A stretch of DNA of 37,358 nt, taken from an uncultured Bacteroidales bacterium (GTDB lineage: Bacteria; Bacteroidota; Bacteroidia; Bacteroidales; Bacteroidaceae). Below, piece by piece: positions 32,986 through 37,358 of the stretch (its first letter is position 1; the number at the start of each line of letters is the position of its first letter). Location: positions 1 to 37,358 of the forward strand of contig CASFRV010000017.1 in assembly GCA_949297215.1 (NCBI GenBank), given 5' to 3'. The notes under the pieces were generated by a model. That model saw only the letters and a list, made by a program, of their open reading frames with translations, was not told the origin of the DNA and made no database searches. Made by a program: the position numbers and the translations under genes.

Positions 32986-33003
32986 GGCCTACGCCTCAAC
33001 CCA

Positions 33004-33059
33004 AAAGCCCCGTGCGGGCCGCGGCGGACAGGCATCCGCTACGGCCCGCACGGGGCTTT
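33004..33059. terminator. Bidirectional terminator between convergent genes
   Basis: Perfect 18-bp stem AAAGCCCCGTGCGGGCCG (33004-33021) / CGGCCCGCACGGGGCTTT (33042-33059). The A/T ends allow termination of both converging transcripts. Confidence 0.9.
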
Positions 33060-33075
33060 GCATCAAGGGGCGGCG

Positions 33076-34221
33076 TCAGCGGTCGGGCTCGACGCGCTTC
33101 AGGCGGCAGCTCACGGGGTAGTGGTCGGAGGCGGTGATGGAGGCGTCGACCTTGCATGAGAACGGCCGCCAGTGGTCGGAACAGAAAATGTTGTCGATGC
33201 GCACGACGATGGCGTCGCGGTTGAACGACCGGCCCAGGCCATTGCCCGTGGCGCGGTAGGCGTCGGTGAGGTCGCCCAGGATGACCCGGTGCGTATAGGA
33301 GACGGGCGTGTCGTTGAAGTCGCCGCAGACGATGAGGCTCTCGCCTTCGTGGCGGCGCACGAAGCGGGCCACAAGGTCGGCCTGGCGCGCCCGCTCGACC
33401 GAGGCGGTCGATATTTTCGAAATGAGCAGGCGCGAGCCTGCCTTGACGTCGGTTTCTTCGGGCTTGTGCACCATGTCGCGATAGGTGCCGCGCTCCTCGG
33501 CCGATAGATGCATCGACTCGAGGTGACAGTTGACGACGGTGAGCGTGTCGCCCTCGGGCAGACGCAGACGGAACGCGGCGGCCCCGTTGTTCACCCCGCG
33601 GCAAATGAGCTCCTTGCCCACGATGGGCCAGGCCGAAAGGCACGACACGACGTTCAGACCGATGCGCACGCTGTCGTAATGGGGCGTGCGGCTGCCGGCG
33701 GCGTGCGTGAGCTGCTCGCGGACGAAGGAGGCGTCGGCCGTGGCCTCCTGCATGCAGACCACGTCGGCCCCACTCTCGGTGATGTAGCGGCAAACGAGGT
33801 TGCGCCCGGTGGAGTCGGTCTTCTGCCCGCCATAATTCATGACGTTGTACGTGAGCACCTTCATGCTGCCGCGGGGAGCGGGCGAGGGCAGGTTCAACGG
33901 CACGTAGGAACGCACCGTCAGGACGCAGCCCGCCACGCCCACGAGCGGTATCCACGCCCGGCGCGGTGCCAGCAGCAGGCTGACGAGGAGCATGGCCACG
34001 TCGGCCGCCAGAAAAAAGGGAAACGTGAGGCCGATGACGCCGAAGAACCGGCACCAGGCGGGGTCGAGATAGACGCTGGCCGCACAGGCCCACAGGGCGA
34101 GCACAGCCGTCCACGACGCCACCGACACGATGCGCGCCAGACGCGAGGCCCGCCGGCGGCCGGAGGGCTTGCGCCGCGGCTTAGCGGCGGCTGTTGCGGA
34201 AGAGTTCGTCTTTTTCTTCAT
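33076..34221 (-). CDS. Endonuclease/exonuclease/phosphatase-family protein, membrane-anchored
   Basis: 381 residues. A basic N-terminus (about 1-30, Lys/Arg/Ala-rich) is followed by three membrane segments (about 35-115), then an EEP (DNase I-like) domain. Active-site landmarks: LTYNVMNYGG (Asn), VVCMQEA (Glu), VVNCHLES (His), CGDFNDTP (Asp/Asn) and TASDHYPV (Asp/His). All are present, so catalysis is likely. Substrate could be nucleic acid, sphingolipid or inositol phosphate; the fold alone does not decide. The start ATG at 34221 overlaps the 3' end of the rhomboid gene by 41 bp, which implies translational coupling; I recall a rhomboid-EEP pairing from other Bacteroidales. Confidence 0.9.
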   Translation of the reverse strand: MKKKTNSSATAAAKPRRKPSGRRRASRLARIVSVASWTAVLALWACAASVYLDPAWCRFFGVIGLTFPFFLAADVAMLLVSLLLAPRRAWIPLVGVAGCVLTVRSYVPLNLPSPAPRGSMKVLTYNVMNYGGQKTDSTGRNLVCRYITESGADVVCMQEATADASFVREQLTHAAGSRTPHYDSVRIGLNVVSCLSAWPIVGKELICRGVNNGAAAFRLRLPEGDTLTVVNCHLESMHLSAEERGTYRDMVHKPEETDVKAGSRLLISKISTASVERARQADLVARFVRRHEGESLIVCGDFNDTPVSYTHRVILGDLTDAYRATGNGLGRSFNRDAIVVRIDNIFCSDHWRPFSCKVDASITASDHYPVSCRLKRVEPDR

Positions 34222-35119
34222 CTGTAAGGCTGTCGTAGCCCGAACGACGTATCTTGTCGAGTATTTCGTCCACCTTCTGCTCGCGTTCCTTGCGGCGCGC
34301 GTTGAAGTCGTAGTCGGCCTCGCGGTCCTTGAAGCGGCCGGCCGCACCGCCCTGTGCGCCCTTCTTCTTTTTCAAGAGGCCGCGCACGCCGTCGCGCAGA
34401 CGCTCCCAGCGCGAGCGCCGCGGCGTGTAGGTGGACCACCCGCCGAAAGGCCGGGCGCCCCTGGCCTGATGCCGCCAGTAGAGCAGCAGCAGCAAGCCGA
34501 AGAGCATGCCGCCAAGATGGGCCAGGTGGGCAATGTTCGAGTTGGAGGAGAAGGCCGAAAGCACCTCGATGACAGCATAGCCCGCCACAAAATATTTCGC
34601 CTTGATGGGGATGGGCGGGATGAGCAGCATGATGCGCTCCTCGGGGAAGGTCATGCCGTAGGCCAGCAAGACGCCGTAGCACGCACCCGAGGCACCGATC
34701 GTCGTCCACAGGTTGAGGAACTGCGCCATGGGCATAAGGCTGCTGCCCGTATCGACCATTTCATAGTTTTGCATCCCCTCAATAAAATACTGCGCCGTCT
34801 GCCACAGCTCCTGGCACACGCCCGCGCCGATGCCGCAGACGAAATAATAGATAAGGAAGCGCTTGGAGCCGAGCACCTGCTCGATGATGCGCCCGAACAT
34901 CCAAAGCGAAAACATATTGAAGAAGATGTGCGTGAAGCCGCTGTGAAGAAACAGATACGTCACGAGCTGCCACACGGCAAAGTCGCCGGCCAAAACAAAA
35001 TGGAGGCCGAGCAGGCTCGTCAGGTCGACGCCGTAACGCTCGAAGACGTACTGCGCAAAAAACATCAGCACGTTGATGATAATAAGATTCTGGGTGACGG
35101 GAGGAGTCTGTCTGAACAT
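34181..35119 (-). CDS. Rhomboid-family intramembrane serine protease
   Basis: 312 residues with about six membrane helices and a long basic/acidic C-terminal cytosolic tail (about 225-312). The catalytic dyad is present: S144 in TIGASGACYG (GxSG motif) and H201 in HLAHLGGMLFG. H64-x3-N68 in HSGFTHIFFNMF forms the oxyanion-stabilising motif. It cleaves transmembrane substrates within the inner membrane; targets are unknown. The ATG at 35119 fits the promoter at 35170-35177. It overlaps the downstream EEP gene. Confidence 0.95.
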   Translation of the reverse strand: MFRQTPPVTQNLIIINVLMFFAQYVFERYGVDLTSLLGLHFVLAGDFAVWQLVTYLFLHSGFTHIFFNMFSLWMFGRIIEQVLGSKRFLIYYFVCGIGAGVCQELWQTAQYFIEGMQNYEMVDTGSSLMPMAQFLNLWTTIGASGACYGVLLAYGMTFPEERIMLLIPPIPIKAKYFVAGYAVIEVLSAFSSNSNIAHLAHLGGMLFGLLLLLYWRHQARGARPFGGWSTYTPRRSRWERLRDGVRGLLKKKKGAQGGAAGRFKDREADYDFNARRKEREQKVDEILDKIRRSGYDSLTDEEKDELFRNSRR

Positions 35120-35169
35120 GTAGTCGTCTTTATGAGATGAAAAAACCGCCGGCCCGCGGCCGACCGCAG

Positions 35170-35177
35170 CAAAATTA
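35170..35177 (-). promoter_or_regulatory. Promoter -7 element of the rhomboid gene
   Basis: Minus strand TAATTTTG, about 50 bp before the ATG at 35119. Confidence 0.6.
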
Positions 35178-35262
35178 CTACTTTTCCACGAAATACGGCT
35201 TTGCCGCGCGGCACGACCTCCCCCCGCACCCGCCATACGGCCAAAACCGCCCCCAAAGCGCA

Positions 35263-35302
35263 CAAAAAAGCGGGCCCGATGCGTTCATCGCATCAGGCCC
35301 GC
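35263..35302 (-). terminator. Orphan minus-strand terminator
   Basis: Stem GCGGGCC-x-GATGCG / CGCATC-x-GGCCCGC (35270-35302) with loop TTCAT. On the minus strand it is followed by a T-run (plus-strand A-run 35264-35269). It would end a transcript arriving from the right, but no minus-strand gene lies to the right in this window. It probably belonged to a gene now separated by the integrated element. Confidence 0.75.
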
Positions 35303-35464
35303 CCATGCTGTACCCAGACCCGCATTTGAAATATTAAATCTGGAACAATCAATTTAAATAGCAAAACGATGAAGTTTAAACTAAACTAAACTGATTATTA
35401 AATACTTATATCAGAATGTAAAAATGATTCAATTTAATTGGATTGAAACAAATTTGGGATGAAC

Positions 35465-35486
35465 GGGAACAATTTGGGAACAATTT
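35465..35486. repeat. Two tandem 11-bp direct repeats upstream of the integrase
   Basis: GGGAACAATTT occurs at 35465-35475 and again at 35476-35486, directly adjoining the integrase promoter. A related GGAACAATCAATTT lies at 35342-35355, and CAAATTTGGGA at 35450-35460. Such repeats could be integrase arm-binding sites or operator sites. Confidence 0.75.
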
Positions 35487-35488
35487 AC

Positions 35489-35496
35489 TATCTTTG
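35489..35496 (+). promoter_or_regulatory. Promoter -7 element of the integrase gene
   Basis: TATCTTTG, 32 bp before the ATG at 35529. TTTG at 35473-35476 is only 12 bp upstream, too close for a standard -33 element. Confidence 0.65.
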
Positions 35497-35528
35497 CAGT
35501 GTTCAACCCAGAAATACATCTGAAGCTT

Positions 35529-36839
35529 ATGAAAGTGACTGCATTCATCCGAAAAACGGCAAACATCTATTTCCGCCTGCGTGACGGAAAGAAAGACATC
35601 AAGGCTGCAAGCGAGCTTTCCATCAGCCCCAATCATTGGAGCCCTGAAAAGCAGGGCTATAAAGACCGTGTGGCACTGGTGCCAGAAGAAGAAAAGATGG
35701 ACTTGAACCATAAAGTGCAGGCGTTGACCCGAATGATTGAAAAGGAATATAGGGATGATGCCGACAGCGAATGGCTGGGAGAAGTGATAGACAGATTCCA
35801 CCACCCTGACAAATACAAGACGGAGGAAGAACTGGCCGCTGATAATCCTCCTTCCTTTGCCGAATTGTTTGACGAGTTTTTAGAGAAGCATAGCTTGTCG
35901 GAAGTGAGAAAAAAGAATTTCCGGGTGGTGAAAAGGGCACTCATGCGTTATGAACTGTTCGTGAGGGAAACAAGGAGAGGGATGAAAGACTTTGCATTGG
36001 ATATCAATACGGTGACAAAAGACACGCTGGCCGACATTTGGGATTTCATGGAGAACGAACACGCATACGCCGAAGAATATCCGGAAATATATGCCACCAT
36101 ACCGGAAAAGCGTACTCCGCAGCCCAGAGGTAAGAACACACTTATCGACTGTTTCTCTCGCATCCGTACCTTTTTTATATGGTGCTATAACCAAGGCAAG
36201 ACCATCAACCGCCCGTTTGACAAATTCCCGATTGAGGAATGTTTGTATGGAACACCTGTTTATATAACCTTGCAGGAGCGCAACCAGCTTTTTGAAGCAG
36301 ACTTATCCATGCGTCCGCAACTGGCTGTGCAACGGGACATCTTTGTATTCCAGACTGTGGTAGGCTGTCGTGTGGGCGACTTTTATAAGCTCACGAAGAA
36401 AAACCTCGTGAACGGTGTATTAGAGTACATTCAGGAAAAGACACGCAACCACAACCCGAGAACGGTGAGAGTGCCACTGAACGACATTGCCAAAACCATA
36501 CTTGAACGCTACAAGGACTACAACGGAGATACTTTGCTTCCATTCATATCTGAACAGAAATACAATCAGGCCATCAAGGAGGCTTTCAGACTTGCCGGAC
36601 TGAACAGGGTCGTTACAGTGCTTAATCCTTTAACTCGCGAGCCTGAGCAGAAGTATCTTTACGAGGTTGCCACCACGCATACGGCTCGAAGGACTTTCAT
36701 CGGAAATATGTATAAAAAGGTGAAAGACCCGGATTTGGTTTCATCGCTATCAGGGCATAAGGAAGGCAGCAAGGCTTTCCGTCGTTATAGGGAGATAGAC
36801 GATGAAATGAAGCAGGAACTCGTACATTTGTTGGACTAA
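35529..36839 (+). CDS. Tyrosine recombinase (site-specific integrase)
   Basis: 436 residues. An N-terminal arm-binding region (about 1-100: VTAFIRKTANIYFRLRDGKK, AASELSISPNHWSPEKQGY) and a SAM-like core-binding domain (about 115-235) precede the catalytic domain. All catalytic residues are visible: R281 in VGCRVGDF, K304 in QEKTRN, H384 and R387 in THTARRTF, H410 in SGHKEG and the nucleophile Y420 in FRRYREID. ATG at 35529 was chosen; a GTG at 35499 lies at the likely transcript start. Codon use is much less GC-biased than in neighbouring chromosomal genes, which fits horizontal transfer. It presumably integrates and excises the element that begins near 35330. Confidence 0.94.
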   Translation: MKVTAFIRKTANIYFRLRDGKKDIKAASELSISPNHWSPEKQGYKDRVALVPEEEKMDLNHKVQALTRMIEKEYRDDADSEWLGEVIDRFHHPDKYKTEEELAADNPPSFAELFDEFLEKHSLSEVRKKNFRVVKRALMRYELFVRETRRGMKDFALDINTVTKDTLADIWDFMENEHAYAEEYPEIYATIPEKRTPQPRGKNTLIDCFSRIRTFFIWCYNQGKTINRPFDKFPIEECLYGTPVYITLQERNQLFEADLSMRPQLAVQRDIFVFQTVVGCRVGDFYKLTKKNLVNGVLEYIQEKTRNHNPRTVRVPLNDIAKTILERYKDYNGDTLLPFISEQKYNQAIKEAFRLAGLNRVVTVLNPLTREPEQKYLYEVATTHTARRTFIGNMYKKVKDPDLVSSLSGHKEGSKAFRRYREIDDEMKQELVHLLD

Positions 36840-36852
36840 ACAATGGCAAATT

Positions 36853-36942
36853 ATGGCTCGACGGGATTTTGAACAGTTCAAGCAGGAAATTAAGGAGACA
36901 AATCGGCTATTGGACTATACAAGGTTTTCAACGTGGGAATGA
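36853..36942 (+). CDS. Possible short ORF overlapping the next gene
   Basis: 29 codons (MARRDFEQFKQEIKETNR...), 13 bp after the integrase stop. Its TGA overlaps the next ATG (ATGA at 36939-36942), a classical translational-coupling arrangement. The peptide is charged and helical, with no recognised domain. Alternatively it is a leader, or a fragment of the next gene after a frameshift. Confidence 0.35.
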   Translation: MARRDFEQFKQEIKETNRLLDYTRFSTWE

Positions 36943-37358
36943 AACTTGCACCCAAGTTGATGCGCAGGTATCGGGCAGAATGTCACGGCGACCTTGCCGA
37001 TGAACGGAAGATTCAAGATTATGCGGCAGATACCGATACAGCAAAATTGTTGGTAGATGAATTTCACGACATAGACAAAGATTCGATAGTTCCGGCTATG
37101 TTGGCGTGGCTGTATTACGGTAAGTGCTATGAAACGATGGTCAACCAACTTGAAGCAGAAGTGAACAATCCGAGAAACAATTTTATAGAGCAGAAGATAG
37201 CCGCAATCATGATGCGTGTTGTCATCAAGAGCAGTATCCGCAACAAGATGCGCACAAAAGAGGATTGGGAGAACTTCAAACGTGAGAAGAAAGCCATTAA
37301 GGAAGGGAATGTAATGGAATCGTGCATTGAGGAATTGGAAACCATAAATGAACCGATA
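36939..37358 (+). CDS. Unrecognised protein of the integrative element, 5' part
   Basis: Open from the ATG at 36939 to the window edge (140 codons), with no stop in frame; a GTG at 36933 is an alternative start. I do not recognise the family. The sequence is charged and helical (KLAPKLMRRYRAECHGDLAD, MLAWLYYGKCYETMVNQLEA, FKREKKAIKEGNVMESCIEE), soluble, without signal or membrane segment. It lies 99 bp after the integrase, and the ATGA overlap with the short ORF suggests cotranscription within the element. Its C-terminus is outside the window. Confidence 0.65.
   Translation, partial: MKLAPKLMRRYRAECHGDLADERKIQDYAADTDTAKLLVDEFHDIDKDSIVPAMLAWLYYGKCYETMVNQLEAEVNNPRNNFIEQKIAAIMMRVVIKSSIRNKMRTKEDWENFKREKKAIKEGNVMESCIEELETINEPI

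Larger units (their letters stand above)
35330..37358. mobile_element. Left end of an integrative element (partial)
   Basis: From about 35330 the composition changes abruptly to AT-rich, and it stays moderate through the integrase and the following genes, unlike the rest of the window. A tyrosine recombinase is the first gene, as is usual at one end of Bacteroidales integrative elements. The attachment site cannot be fixed without the other end; the region 35303-35460 is the best place for it. Nothing in the 36.8-37.4 kb part identifies the type of element. Confidence 0.7.

Overview
The window is GC-rich chromosomal DNA of a Bacteroidales bacterium. The signs are repeated TAnnTTTG promoter -7 elements of the Bacteroidetes type, start codons preceded by A-rich stretches rather than Shine-Dalgarno sequences, and genes typical of the phylum: a DUF4292 lipoprotein, an EnvC-like factor, a PorT-type beta-barrel protein and a BadF-type giant activase. 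The species cannot be named from the sequence. The high GC content (most of the window looks well above 60%) is unusual for the order.

Layout from left to right. 1-590: no gene; a palindrome-rich repeat (1-294) and then about three copies of an ~85 bp promoter-carrying repeat that ends in the gltX promoter. 591-6362: operon gltX - waaA - rmuC - AspT/YidE-type transporter. 6517-10722: giant 2-hydroxyacyl-CoA dehydratase activase-like ATPase. 10868-12467: AraC-type regulator and a secreted SH3 protein. 12468-13286: no gene; hairpins, a 21-bp tandem repeat and a second locus of the ~85 bp promoter repeat. 13287-16573: operon of two glycosyltransferases, recX and comF. 16680-18194 (minus): acetyl-CoA hydrolase/CoA-transferase. 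18397-20664 (minus): NhaD antiporter, beta-barrel protein and a small monooxygenase-fold protein. 20939-21010: tRNA-Arg(CCT). 21091-22443 (minus) dGTPase, divergent from the operon dut - TPR lipoprotein - DUF4292 lipoprotein - EnvC-like factor (22603-27131). 27132-28496: no gene; a long array of palindromes between convergent genes. 28497-30299 (minus): Xaa-Pro aminopeptidase. 30599-31600: malate dehydrogenase. 31825-32985: CDP-glycerol-type transferase. 33076-35119 (minus): exo/endonuclease/phosphatase-family protein and rhomboid protease, overlapping. 35330-37358: left end of an AT-richer integrative element, with a tyrosine recombinase and the start of an unrecognised gene.

Most genes are core housekeeping: tRNA charging, LPS core, dNTP pool hygiene (dgt and dut back to back), envelope biogenesis and central carbon metabolism. 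The unusual content is non-coding. The repeat at 1-294 recurs inverted at 27247-27560, and its central segment is flipped relative to its own flanks, between near-palindromes that have an asymmetric central dinucleotide. Next to the second copy lies an array of two alternating hairpin families. Two separate promoters (gltX and the first glycosyltransferase) carry related ~85 bp iterated promoter units.
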